32,325 nt of DNA, taken from CAYNLK01 sp964398055. GTDB lineage: Bacteria; Chloroflexota; Anaerolineae; 4572-78; J111. The translations under genes were made by a program, and so were the position numbers. Location: NCBI GenBank assembly GCA_964398055.1, contig CAYNLK010000067.1, positions 1-32,325 on the forward strand, in the 5' to 3' direction. The notes under the pieces are model-generated. The model worked only from the letters and a program-made list of their open reading frames with translations, had not been told where the DNA came from and did not search any database. Shown here in pieces: positions 22,987 to 30,269 of this stretch (position 1 is its first letter; each line of letters opens with the position of its first letter).

Positions 22987-24634
22987 AAACCACCGGCTGC
23001 CGGATGGTCGATGACGCTTCCTCATGAATCGACAGCATTTTATTCAGGGCGCTCATATAGGCCCGGGCGCTGGCGACGATAATATCGGTGCTGGCTCCGT
23101 GACCGCTGAAAGTGCGAGCCACCTGGGCCCCGGTTTGGGGGTTGGTGGTATAAGCCTGGCCGTCTTCCGGCTGGATGCGGATGGTGACCTCACCAATAGC
23201 GTCGATCCCTTCAGTAACGGCCTGCACGATAAATTCGGTCAGGATATTGGGCGCGCCGACGATCCGGTTGATGGCTTTGTAGACCGCGTCGACCGGCCCG
23301 GTGCCGATCGCCGCATCGATCAGCACGGCGCCGTTGGGATCGGTCAGGCTGACCGTGGCGGTGGCATTGACATGGTCGCCGCAGGTAACATGGACGCTGT
23401 TCAGCTTCCAAATCTCCTGGGGTTGGTAAAATTCGTCGGTGATGATCGCCTCGATGTCGGCGTCGGTGACCACTTTCTTCTTGTCGGCAATGCGCTTGAA
23501 GCGGTCAAAAGCCTGGTTGACGTCATCTTTGGACAGATCGCCATACCCCAGCTCTTCCAGCCGTTTGCGGAAGGCGTGCCGGCCGGAATGTTTGCCCAAC
23601 ACCAGCGAACTGGCGCTCAGCCCCACGGTTTCAGGCCGCATAATTTCGTAGGTAGACTGGTGCTTCAACATGCCATCCTGATGGATGCCGGCTTCGTGGG
23701 CAAAGGCGTTGGCCCCCACAATGGCTTTGTTGGGCTGCACCGACATGCCGGTGTAGGCGCTGACCATCCGGCTGGTGCGGATGATTTGGGTCGTATCGAT
23801 GTCGGAAAGAACCGGGAAGTTTTGGGGTCGGGTGTGTACCGCCATCACCACCTCTTCCAGGCTGGTATTGCCGGCTCGCTCGCCGATGCCGTTGATGGTA
23901 ACTTCTACCTGGCGGGCGCCATTTTTTACGCCGGCCAGGGTATTGGCTGTGGCCAGCCCCAGGTCGTTGTGGCAATGGGTTGACCAGATCACTTTATCGG
24001 CCCCAGGCGTATTTTCGATGAGATATTTGATGAGCCAACCGAACTCTTCCGGGGTGGTGTAGCCTACGGTATCGGGAATGTTGAGGGTGGTGGCGCCGGC
24101 TTTGATGGCCTCGCCCAGCACCACGGTCAGAAATTCGGGGTCACTACGACCGGCATCCTCCGGCGAAAATTCCACATCGTCGCACTTGCTTTTGGCGTAA
24201 CTGACGGCCTTGATGACCTGGTCGATACATTCTTCCCGGTCGATTTTGAGTTTGTATTTTAAGTGGATATCGCTGGTAGCCAGGAAAGTGTGGATGCGGT
24301 GGCGGGGCGCAGCTTTGACCGCGTCGTAAGCCCGGTCGATATCTTGCTCATTGGCCCGAGCCAGGCCGGCGATGACCATCGGTTGGCCGCTTTTGCGCCC
24401 TTCGGTCAGCGGACCAACCTCTTCGGCAATGCGGCGGACGGCCTCAAAGTCGCCAGGTGAGGCAATCGGGAAGCCGGCCTCGCAAATATCCACGCCTAAC
24501 CGGGAGAGCTGGCGGGCAATTTCTAGCTTTTCCTGGATGTTCAGGGTTGCGCCGGGGGATTGTTCGCCGTCGCGCAGGGTGGTATCAAAAATAATCAGTT
24601 TGTCTTTTACGGGGACATCGCTTGCAGAACTCAT
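22985..24634 (-). CDS. leuA: 2-isopropylmalate synthase
   Basis: Condenses ketoisovalerate with acetyl-CoA, the committed step to leucine. The N-terminal barrel begins with DTTLRDGEQSPG (17-28). The metal-binding HxH is H220-C-H222 in STHCHNDLGLA, followed by the GIGERAGNTSLEE signature. The C-terminal third is the LeuA regulatory dimer domain (HVTCGDHVNATATVSL onward), which usually binds leucine for feedback inhibition. Length of 549 aa is normal. AGGG before ATG 24634 supports the start. A citramalate synthase role is possible but less likely given the close match to LeuA motifs. It lies downstream of ilvC, with a 55-aa gene and leader ORFs between. Confidence 0.93.
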   Translation of the reverse strand: MSSASDVPVKDKLIIFDTTLRDGEQSPGATLNIQEKLEIARQLSRLGVDICEAGFPIASPGDFEAVRRIAEEVGPLTEGRKSGQPMVIAGLARANEQDIDRAYDAVKAAPRHRIHTFLATSDIHLKYKLKIDREECIDQVIKAVSYAKSKCDDVEFSPEDAGRSDPEFLTVVLGEAIKAGATTLNIPDTVGYTTPEEFGWLIKYLIENTPGADKVIWSTHCHNDLGLATANTLAGVKNGARQVEVTINGIGERAGNTSLEEVVMAVHTRPQNFPVLSDIDTTQIIRTSRMVSAYTGMSVQPNKAIVGANAFAHEAGIHQDGMLKHQSTYEIMRPETVGLSASSLVLGKHSGRHAFRKRLEELGYGDLSKDDVNQAFDRFKRIADKKKVVTDADIEAIITDEFYQPQEIWKLNSVHVTCGDHVNATATVSLTDPNGAVLIDAAIGTGPVDAVYKAINRIVGAPNILTEFIVQAVTEGIDAIGEVTIRIQPEDGQAYTTNPQTGAQVARTFSGHGASTDIIVASARAYMSALNKMLSIHEEASSTIRQPVV

Positions 24635-24656
24635 AGTTTCCCTCCACGTGGTAATG

Positions 24657-24712
24657 GGGGACCGGCAAGTGGTAAGCAGGGAACTGTTCCATGACTACCA
24701 CCTGCCGGCCCC
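24657..24712 (-). promoter_or_regulatory. Long hairpin in the leuA leader
   Basis: Bases 24696-24712 and 24657-24674 form a stem of about 17 bp with one bulge and one G-U pair, and a 21-base loop that itself contains GGAAC/GTTCC. It ends 22 bases before the leuA ATG and has no U-run, so it may act on translation or mRNA stability rather than as a terminator. Its GCAAGTGGTAAG segment resembles units of the heptad repeats. Confidence 0.6.
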
Positions 24713-24805
24713 TCGTGAATTTGCTAAGATTTTTGGTTGAAAACAGCGCATTTGGCTACAAAGATCAGCCAGATCACTAAGGTCGGCCAACGAATCGTCA
24801 GACAC
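24695..24805 (-). CDS. Possible leader ORF before leuA with near-perfect Shine-Dalgarno
   Basis: A minus-strand AAAGGAGGTGAT (24822-24811), complementary to almost the whole anti-Shine-Dalgarno, stands before two short frames. One starts GTG at 24805 and runs 36 codons (MSDDSLADLSDLADLCSQ...) to 24695. The other would need a CTG start at 24807; it runs 27 codons to 24724 and contains TLVIWLIFVA, a branched-chain-rich stretch suited to attenuation. Which is translated cannot be decided here. The GTG frame ends inside the hairpin at 24657-24712. No clear promoter is seen between it and the 55-aa gene. Confidence 0.4.
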   Translation of the reverse strand: MSDDSLADLSDLADLCSQMRCFQPKILANSRGAGRW

Positions 24806-24847
24806 AGGCTATCACCTCCTTTTAAAATTGGCAATTTTTTGCCGGAG

Positions 24848-25015
24848 CTATTTTGATTTTTGTCGAGGACGGTCGATTGGAATAGGAACTGGGCGGAGGG
24901 CCGGACGCTGCTTGTTCAGCCAGGAGTCCAGGGCCTCTTCTAACGCCTGGCCCAACTGTTCCAGAGCTTGCCGGATTTTTTCTTCAACTTGTTTCGCTTT
25001 GTTATTATCTGCCAT
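24848..25015 (-). CDS. 55-aa helical small protein, function unknown
   Basis: ATG 25015 with AAAGGA seven bases upstream opens 55 codons. Residues 6-36 look like an amphipathic helix (KAKQVEEKIRQALEQLGQAL, then EEALDSWLNKQ). The tail is rich in proline and arginine (RPVPIPIDRPRQKSK). It has no Cys or membrane segment. It lies between ilvC and leuA on the same strand, in a 540-base gap otherwise filled by a palindrome and leader sequences. The family is not recognised. The regular coding pattern and the ribosome site argue it is a real gene. Confidence 0.6.
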   Translation of the reverse strand: MADNNKAKQVEEKIRQALEQLGQALEEALDSWLNKQRPALRPVPIPIDRPRQKSK

Positions 25016-25119
25016 TGACTTGTCCTTTTATTCTTTCCCTCCTTCCAGAATTGTACCGACCTCGTCTTAGAATCGTATTAATGGCTGAGTTTTACCGAAC
25101 TCTATATGTTACAGCATGG

Positions 25120-25158
25120 CCTTTCTCGTTCCCAAACCCGGTTTGGGAACGAGAAAGG
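25120..25158. repeat. Perfect 19-bp palindrome downstream of ilvC
   Basis: CCTTTCTCGTTCCCAAACC (25120-25138), one base, then its exact reverse complement (25140-25158). No T-run follows on either strand. Perfect arms with a one-base centre suggest a recently inserted or actively maintained dispersed palindrome. The core TCCCAAA/TTTGGGA also occurs in the element at 30185-30253. Confidence 0.85.
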
Positions 25159-25176
25159 TTCACTACACCGCTGTAT

Positions 25177-26178
25177 TTAGACTTCTTTAGGTTTTAACCA
25201 GGGCATCATCTGGCGGAGCTGCTTACCAACCTGCTCGATCTGGCTGTTGCGGTGGGCCTCGCGCTGGGCATTGAACCAGGCTCGCCCGGTTTCATTTTCT
25301 TCGATCCACTCCTCGGCGTAGGCGCCGGATTGGATGTCGGCCAGCATTTTCTTCATCATCGCCCGGGTTTCGGCGGTGATGATTTTGGGGCCGCCGGTAT
25401 AGTCGCCGTGTTCGGCCGTATCGCTAACGCTGTAGCGCATATAGTTCAGGCCGCCCTGGTACATCAGGTCGACGATCAGCTTCAGCTCATGCAAACACTC
25501 AAAGTAGGCAATCTCCGGCTGGTAACCGGCTTCCACCAGGGTGTTGAAACCGGCTTCTACCAGCGCAGACACGCCGCCGCACAGCACTACTTGTTCCCCA
25601 AAAAGATCGGTTTCGGTTTCTTCGGCAAAGGTCGTTTCAATGACGCCGGCCCGGGTGCAGCCCAGGCCCTTGGCATAAGCCAGAGTCATGGCTTTGGCCT
25701 GGCCGGTAGCATCCTGCTCGATGGCCAGCAAGCCCGGCGTGCCGACTCCTTCCACAAATAGTTCGCGCACCCGGTGACCAGGCGATTTGGGAGCCACCAT
25801 CGTCACATCGACATTTTTGGGGGGGATAATCTGCCCAAAACGGATGTTGAAGCCGTGGGCAAACATCAGCATATTGCCCGGCTTCAGGTTGGGGCCGATA
25901 TGTTCCTCGTAGATGGCTCGCTGAGCCGTATCGGGCGTCAGGATCATGACGATATCGGCTTCTTTGGCTGCTTCGGCTACCGTCATTACCGGCAGGCCAT
26001 CTTCTTTGACCTTATGCCAGCTTTTGCTACCTTCGTGCAGGCCAACCCGGACATCCAGGCCGCTATCCTTCAGGTTTAGGGCATGGGCGTGTCCCTGGCT
26101 GCCATAACCGATGACGGCGATTTTCTTACCCTTCAGCAAAGAAAGATCAGCGTCCTTGTCATAGTAAATATTTGCCAC
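25177..26178 (-). CDS. ilvC: Ketol-acid reductoisomerase (class I)
   Basis: Isomerises and reduces acetolactate or acetohydroxybutyrate with NAD(P)H, the second common step of valine and isoleucine synthesis. The Rossmann motif GYGSQGHAHALNL is at 24-36, with VGLHEGSKSW as the cofactor loop. The C-terminal knotted domain has the metal-binding region EETETDLFGEQ. 333 aa is the class I length. GTG 26178 is the start, with TAGGAG eight bases upstream. The longer frame to 26283 reads through repeat E and is rejected. It is downstream of ilvN in the ilvBNC unit. Confidence 0.95.
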   Translation of the reverse strand: MANIYYDKDADLSLLKGKKIAVIGYGSQGHAHALNLKDSGLDVRVGLHEGSKSWHKVKEDGLPVMTVAEAAKEADIVMILTPDTAQRAIYEEHIGPNLKPGNMLMFAHGFNIRFGQIIPPKNVDVTMVAPKSPGHRVRELFVEGVGTPGLLAIEQDATGQAKAMTLAYAKGLGCTRAGVIETTFAEETETDLFGEQVVLCGGVSALVEAGFNTLVEAGYQPEIAYFECLHELKLIVDLMYQGGLNYMRYSVSDTAEHGDYTGGPKIITAETRAMMKKMLADIQSGAYAEEWIEENETGRAWFNAQREAHRNSQIEQVGKQLRQMMPWLKPKEV

Positions 26179-26233
26179 AATTTTTTCTCCTATCAGGTTT
26201 GAATTTTGGTGGTAGGCTGAATTATAGTTTACT

Positions 26234-26366
26234 GGGTAACAGGTTGCAAGGTAGCTGGTTGCAGGTTGCAGTATACAGGTCACAGATCACAAGCGCTTGC
26301 TACCTGCGATTTGCTACCTGCCACTTGAGACTTGCCACCTGCCACTTGCCTCCTGCTACTTGTTCC
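26234..26366. repeat. Heptad-periodic inverted repeat E (CTGCCAC/TTGCTAC units)
   Basis: The right half (26297-26366) is ten uninterrupted 7-base units such as TTGCTAC, CTGCCAC and TTGCCAC. The left half (26234-26296) has complementary units such as AGGTTGC and CAGGTTG with one phase shift. Unit sequence is the same as repeat A, 26 kb away. It fills the ilvN-ilvC gap, and the TAG stop of ilvN (26356-26358) lies inside it. Confidence 0.8.
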
Positions 26367-26883
26367 CGTTCCTGGCTATGGTTGAGCCGCCATTGCGTGG
26401 GACCACTTCGCCCCGGGTCATGGCAATTTTGCCGGTGCGCATGATCTCCAGGATACCAAAAGGTTCCAGAACCGCCCGCATCGCCTCGATTTTTTCAGAC
26501 TCGCCGGTGACTTCCACAATCAAGGTAGTGGTCCCGACGTCCACAATCCTGGCCCGGTACATTTCGGCCACGTCCATCACTTGACCGCGTTGGGTGGCGT
26601 CGGCCTTTACTTTGACCAACGCCGTTTCCCGGACGACACAGGGCATATCGGTGACATCCTGCACATCGATCACATTGATCAGTTTGAGCAGGTTGGTGCG
26701 GATAACGTTGCGGCGCAATAGTTCTTCCTCATCGGTCACGATGGTCATCCGGCTGACGCCCGGGATTTCGCTGTGACCCACCGCCAAACTCTCGATGTTA
26801 AAATTCCGCCGGCGAAACAGGCTGGCTACCCGGTTGAGCACGCCGGGTTTGTCTTCCACTTGAGCCACCAAAGTTTGTTTCAT
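26356..26883 (-). CDS. ilvN: Acetolactate synthase small (regulatory) subunit
   Basis: Regulatory partner of IlvB, which usually confers valine feedback inhibition. The N-terminal ACT domain (about 3-75) begins KQTLVAQVEDKPGVLNRVASLFRRRNFNIESL, and the C-terminal ALS small-subunit domain follows (RIVDVGTTTLIVEVTG). Length of 175 aa is usual. It starts 12 bases after the ilvB stop. Its last codons and stop fall within repeat E, so the end of the protein may have been set by repeat insertion. Confidence 0.94.
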   Translation of the reverse strand: MKQTLVAQVEDKPGVLNRVASLFRRRNFNIESLAVGHSEIPGVSRMTIVTDEEELLRRNVIRTNLLKLINVIDVQDVTDMPCVVRETALVKVKADATQRGQVMDVAEMYRARIVDVGTTTLIVEVTGESEKIEAMRAVLEPFGILEIMRTGKIAMTRGEVVPRNGGSTIARNGNK

Positions 26884-26895
26884 GTTCTCTTCTCC

Positions 26896-28611
26896 CTACA
26901 TTTCCATTTTTTCAAAGCGAGGGTGAGGCCGGCGAATCATCGCGTTCAAATCTGCCCCGGCCGGCACCATTGGATAAACCATATCGTGCTGTTCTACCAC
27001 AAATTCGATCAGCACCGGGCCGTGGTAGGCCTGGGCTTTGCGTATTGTTGGGATAATATCTTCCAACTTGTCAACCCGATAACCGGGCATCCCGTAAGCC
27101 TCGGCCAATTTGACGTAATCCGGCCCGGAAATAGGGGTTTCGATATACCGGGACTCGTGGAAAAGCTGCTGCCATTGGCGGACCATACCCAGGTAGCCGT
27201 TGTTGATGATGGCAATCTTAATGTTGGAATTTTCCTGTACGGCTGTAGCCAATTCTTGAATATTCATCTGAATACCGCCGTCGCCGGCAATCGCCCAGAC
27301 TTCCCGGTCTTTGATGTGAAAACTGGCCCCAATGGCCGCCGGCAAACTGAAGCCCATCGTCCCCAACCCGCCGGAGGTAAGCAGCGTATAAGGTTCGTCA
27401 TGGTCATAATATTGGGCTTCTAACATCTGGTTTTGGCCGACATCACTCACGACAACGGCTTTGCCCTCGGTACCTTCCCAGATGGCCCGGACAGCCTGAG
27501 CCCCCAGCAGCGTCGGCGTCTGGAATTGCAGAATGTCCCGCTCGCTGCTGTCTTCTTGCCAATCTCTGATCTTGCCCCACCAGTCGGCTCGATTGCGGGG
27601 TTTGACCCCGGGATTGATCTGCCGCAGCACCGTGCCCAGGTCGGCGTTGATCCCGACATCAACTTTAACGTTCTTATTGATTTCGGAAGCATCGATTTCA
27701 ATGTGGATTTTCTTGGAGTGGGGCGAATAAGTTTTGAGATTGCCGGTAACCCGGTCGTCAAAGCGCATCCCGCAGGCAATCAGCAGGTCGGCTTCCTGGA
27801 TGGCCTGGTTGGTGCAGGCTTCGCCGTGCATACCCATCATACCGAGGTTGAGGGGATGGCTATCCGGCAGAGAGCCAATGCCTAACAGGGTGGTCGTCAC
27901 CGGAATGGAACCTTTTTCGGCCAATTCGCGCAGCTCTTTCATTGCGCCCGACATCAAGACGCCGTGACCGGCCAGGATCACCGGGCGGTCGGCCTGGTTG
28001 ATGAGTTCCAGCGCCGCCGTCACTTCCGCATCGGTAGCTTGCTCCGGGGGATGATACCCCGGCAAATCGATGGGGTCGGTGGGGTATTCAAATTCGATTT
28101 TAGCGTTTTGTATATTCTTGGGGATATCGATCAAAACCGGGCCGGGTCGCCCGGTGCGAGCGATGTAAAAGGCTTCGCGAATAGTTTGGGCCAGCTCGGC
28201 GATATCCATCACCAGGTAGTTGTGTTTGGTGACGGGCAGGGTTACGCCGGTTACGTCTGTTTCCTGGAAAGCGTCGCCGCCGATGAGCGAGGTGGCGACC
28301 TGACCGGTAATGCAGACCATCGGGACCGAGTCCATCATCGCTGTGGCCAGGCCGGTGACCATATTGGTCGCGCCGGGGCCGGAAGTGGCCATAGCCACCC
28401 CCACTTTGCCGCTGACCCGGGCGTAGCCATCGGCCATATGGGTCGCGCCTTGCTCGTGTCGCACCAGGACATGATGAATTTTATCCCGGTATTTGTCCAG
28501 AGCGTCGTAGATGGGCAAGGTGGCGCCGCCGGGGTAACCAAAGAGTACTTCAACCCCCTCGCGCAGCAGACATTCCCAAAATATTTCAGCGCCGGTTTTA
28601 AGTTCTGCCAT
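26896..28611 (-). CDS. ilvB: Acetolactate synthase large (catalytic) subunit
   Basis: TPP- and FAD-dependent condensation of pyruvate to acetolactate, the first common step for valine, leucine and pantothenate. The catalytic Glu is E53 in VRHEQGATHMADGYAR. The FAD domain lies in the middle, and the TPP/Mg motif is GDGGIQMN near residue 443 with NNGYLGMVRQWQ after it. Length of 571 aa is typical. The ATG at 28611 has no good Shine-Dalgarno. The gene is preceded by a promoter, leader peptide and attenuator, described separately. Confidence 0.95.
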   Translation of the reverse strand: MAELKTGAEIFWECLLREGVEVLFGYPGGATLPIYDALDKYRDKIHHVLVRHEQGATHMADGYARVSGKVGVAMATSGPGATNMVTGLATAMMDSVPMVCITGQVATSLIGGDAFQETDVTGVTLPVTKHNYLVMDIAELAQTIREAFYIARTGRPGPVLIDIPKNIQNAKIEFEYPTDPIDLPGYHPPEQATDAEVTAALELINQADRPVILAGHGVLMSGAMKELRELAEKGSIPVTTTLLGIGSLPDSHPLNLGMMGMHGEACTNQAIQEADLLIACGMRFDDRVTGNLKTYSPHSKKIHIEIDASEINKNVKVDVGINADLGTVLRQINPGVKPRNRADWWGKIRDWQEDSSERDILQFQTPTLLGAQAVRAIWEGTEGKAVVVSDVGQNQMLEAQYYDHDEPYTLLTSGGLGTMGFSLPAAIGASFHIKDREVWAIAGDGGIQMNIQELATAVQENSNIKIAIINNGYLGMVRQWQQLFHESRYIETPISGPDYVKLAEAYGMPGYRVDKLEDIIPTIRKAQAYHGPVLIEFVVEQHDMVYPMVPAGADLNAMIRRPHPRFEKMEM

Positions 28612-28644
28612 AATTTATCACACATTAAATTTAAAATAATTTGT

Positions 28645-28682
28645 ATAAATAAAAAACGCCCCCTCGATTGAGGAGGCGTTTG
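28645..28682 (-). terminator. ilvB attenuator: terminator hairpin (3:4)
   Basis: On the minus strand AACGCCUCCUC (28680-28670 region) pairs with GAGGGGGCGUU (28665-28655) around loop AAUC. The one non-Watson-Crick pair is U-G on the minus strand but a C-A mismatch on the plus strand, which shows the RNA is made from the minus strand. UUUUUUAUUUA follows. The 5' arm, within GGAGGCGTTTG (28672-28682, plus sense), can instead pair with the strand-2 segment described in the leader entry. Confidence 0.88.
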
Positions 28683-28705
28683 TTCACACTTCAAGTGCTT
28701 GTGGT

Positions 28706-28798
28706 CTAGGTAGTAGCCCGGCCAACACCAAACGCCTCCTTAAGCCCAATAAGGAGGTCTACCAGTACTACTACTACGGCCACAGAACGATTGATCAT
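28706..28798 (-). CDS. ilvB leader peptide (branched-chain attenuation), 30 aa
   Basis: ATG 28798 to TAG 28706-28708. The peptide begins MINRSVAVVVVLVDLLIG and 11 of codons 6-19 are Val, Leu or Ile, including four GTA codons in a row. This is the pattern of ribosome-mediated attenuation leaders of ilv operons. An AGAAGG lies about 12 bases upstream. Codons 14-17 form the 5' arm of the 1:2 hairpin and codons 19-22 the 3' arm. A ribosome stalled on the Val/Leu run would cover the first arm and free the second to form the antiterminator. Confidence 0.88.
   Translation of the reverse strand: MINRSVAVVVVLVDLLIGLKEAFGVGRATT
28728..28757 (-). promoter_or_regulatory. ilvB attenuator: 1:2 hairpin and antiterminator strand
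   Basis: Minus-strand CCTCCTTA (28757-28750) pairs perfectly with TAAGGAGG (28742-28735) around a seven-base loop. The 3' arm continues as GGAGGCGTTTG, which is the exact complement of CAAACGCCTCC (28682-28672), the 5' arm of the terminator. 1:2 and 2:3 are therefore mutually exclusive, as are 2:3 and 3:4. Confidence 0.85.
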
Positions 28799-28842
28799 TG
28801 ACTTGAATAACCTTCTGTCTTGTCTACAGAATAATGGGCGCT

Positions 28843-28871
28843 ATGTTAGCACATGTGTTGGTATCTGTCAA
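28843..28871 (-). promoter_or_regulatory. Promoter of the ilvBNC leader
   Basis: On the minus strand a perfect TTGACA (28871-28866), a 17-base spacer and TAACAT (28848-28843) preceded by TGC. The start should be near 28836, about 38 bases before the leader peptide ATG. The rest of the gap to the citrate synthase stop (28872-28908) shows nothing else. Confidence 0.8.
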
Positions 28872-28908
28872 ACCCGGTGAGCCAAATTGTTGTGTTCAAT
28901 CAATTAAC

Positions 28909-30045
28909 TTATCGTTCTGCAATCGGCGTCCATTTTAGCCCTTTGGGGCCAACATAATCGGCGCGGGGGCGAATGAGCCGGTTGTCCTCGTATTGATCCA
29001 TAATGTGCGCGGCCCAGCCGGCAATGCGACTCAAGGCAAACATCGGCGTAAACATATCCGGGTCGAGGTTCAGCATATACAGCAGCGGCGCTGAATAATA
29101 ATCCACGTTGGGATAGAGTTTCCGTTCTTTGAAATAGGGATGTTCCGCGGCCACTTCTTCTAGCTTGAGGGCAATATCAAACCATTTGCGATGTTCCGAT
29201 TGGCCGGCCAGGGCTTCCACTTTGGCTCGCAAGTGCGGCGCGCGCGGGTCGAGTGCCTTGTAAACACGGTGGCCAATGCCCATAATCCGCTTTTTGCTGT
29301 CCAGGCAGCCCTGAAACCAGGGTTCCACGTTGTCAACATTGCCGATTTCCTGAAATTGTTCCATCGCCTCTTGCACCGCGCCGCCGTGAGCATGGCCACT
29401 TAAAGTGCTGATGCCGCTGACCACGGACGAATAAAGACCGGCCCAGGTAGAGGCCGTTACCCGGCAGGCGAAAGTCGAGGCATTATAGTCGTGCTCGGCC
29501 AGCAAGACCAGGTAAAGGTCCAGGGCTTTCTCAGCTTCCGGGCTGGGGTCTTTGCCATTCAACATCCACAAAAAATTGGCGGCATGGCCCAGATCTTCCC
29601 GCGGCGGGATTGGTTTCAAACCGCGGCGATAGCGATCAAAGGTGGCCATAATCGTTGGCATTTTGGCCAGGATATCATCAGATTTTAGCAAACTGGTTTC
29701 TTTGTCGAAGGTCAGTTTCTCCGGGTCGTACAGGCCAATCTGCGATACCCCGGTGCGGCAGACCGACATAGGTCGGGCGTTTCTGGGGATGGATTGAATG
29801 AGCCGGAGATGATCGTTGTTGAGAGGGCGGCGAGTTACCAATCTTTCGTTCAAGATGGCCAACTCTTTTTTGTTAGGCAGCTTGCCGTGCCACAACAAAT
29901 AGACAACTTCTTCAAAGGTGGCATACGGGGCCAGTTCATCAATGTGGTAGCCGCGATAGACCAAGTCGCCTTTCTCCCCATCGATAAAACAGATGTCTTG
30001 TTTGCCAACTACAACATCATCTAAGCCAGCTTTTATCTGGGCCAT
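28909..30045 (-). CDS. Citrate synthase-family protein 1 (short form; citrate or 2-methylcitrate synthase)
   Basis: A 378-aa citrate synthase fold. The catalytic residues are visible: His in GHAHGGAVQEA, His in GIGHRVYK and Asp in NVDYYSAPLLY; RLIRPRADY carries a substrate Arg. The short N-terminus is that of dimeric bacterial/archaeal enzymes, a group that includes both citrate and 2-methylcitrate synthases, and sequence alone does not decide. AGGAG eight bases before ATG 30045 supports the start. It lies downstream of a second, longer citrate synthase on the same strand, with a terminator between, so the two need not be expressed together. Confidence 0.88.
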   Translation of the reverse strand: MAQIKAGLDDVVVGKQDICFIDGEKGDLVYRGYHIDELAPYATFEEVVYLLWHGKLPNKKELAILNERLVTRRPLNNDHLRLIQSIPRNARPMSVCRTGVSQIGLYDPEKLTFDKETSLLKSDDILAKMPTIMATFDRYRRGLKPIPPREDLGHAANFLWMLNGKDPSPEAEKALDLYLVLLAEHDYNASTFACRVTASTWAGLYSSVVSGISTLSGHAHGGAVQEAMEQFQEIGNVDNVEPWFQGCLDSKKRIMGIGHRVYKALDPRAPHLRAKVEALAGQSEHRKWFDIALKLEEVAAEHPYFKERKLYPNVDYYSAPLLYMLNLDPDMFTPMFALSRIAGWAAHIMDQYEDNRLIRPRADYVGPKGLKWTPIAER

Positions 30046-30106
30046 CGGAAGATCTCCTTAAGTTAATATGGTTAGTAATTTGGTCATTTTCAAAAGGGGG
30101 GAGATA

Positions 30107-30137
30107 GAAAAAACCCCTCTACGGACAATAGAGAGGC
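30107..30137 (-). terminator. Intrinsic terminator between the two citrate synthase genes
   Basis: Minus-strand CCTCTCTA (30136-30129) pairs with TAGAGGGG (30121-30114) with one U-G pair and a seven-base loop, followed by TTTTTT. The G-U pair again fits RNA made from the minus strand. It can end the gltA transcript or attenuate the downstream gene. Confidence 0.75.
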
Positions 30138-30184
30138 ATTGGTTATTTTAAGTGATTTGCGTCAAGCTGGCAACTGGCGAGGGG

Positions 30185-30253
30185 CTGTCCCAGATTTTAG
30201 GACAGACCGGGGGATTTCGGGGGGTGTCCCCCTGTGCTTCCCAAAATTTGGGA
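30185..30253. repeat. Cluster of three small palindromes
   Basis: CTGTCC/GGACAG (30185-30205), a G-run/C-run hairpin near 30210-30232, and TCCCAAA-A-TTTGGGA (30239-30253) lie end to end after the gltA stop. The last shares its core with the 19-bp palindrome at 25120-25158. They look like a dispersed intergenic element rather than a terminator. Confidence 0.65.
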
Positions 30254-30269
30254 TGCACCCACTGGCGAA

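Noticed and set aside
23024..23983. A 319-codon open frame antisense to leuA, and similar long antisense frames in hemW and other genes
   Set aside because: Composition is that of a reverse-complemented GC-rich gene, no ribosome site is seen, and leuA itself is unmistakable.
24801..24822. A fragment resembling the 3' end of 16S rRNA (ATCACCTCCTTT on the plus strand)
   Set aside because: It is simply the complement of a strong Shine-Dalgarno on the minus strand; flanking bases do not match rRNA.
26179..26283. Longer N-terminus for IlvC
   Set aside because: It translates repeat E, while GTG 26178 has a well-placed TAGGAG and starts the conserved protein.
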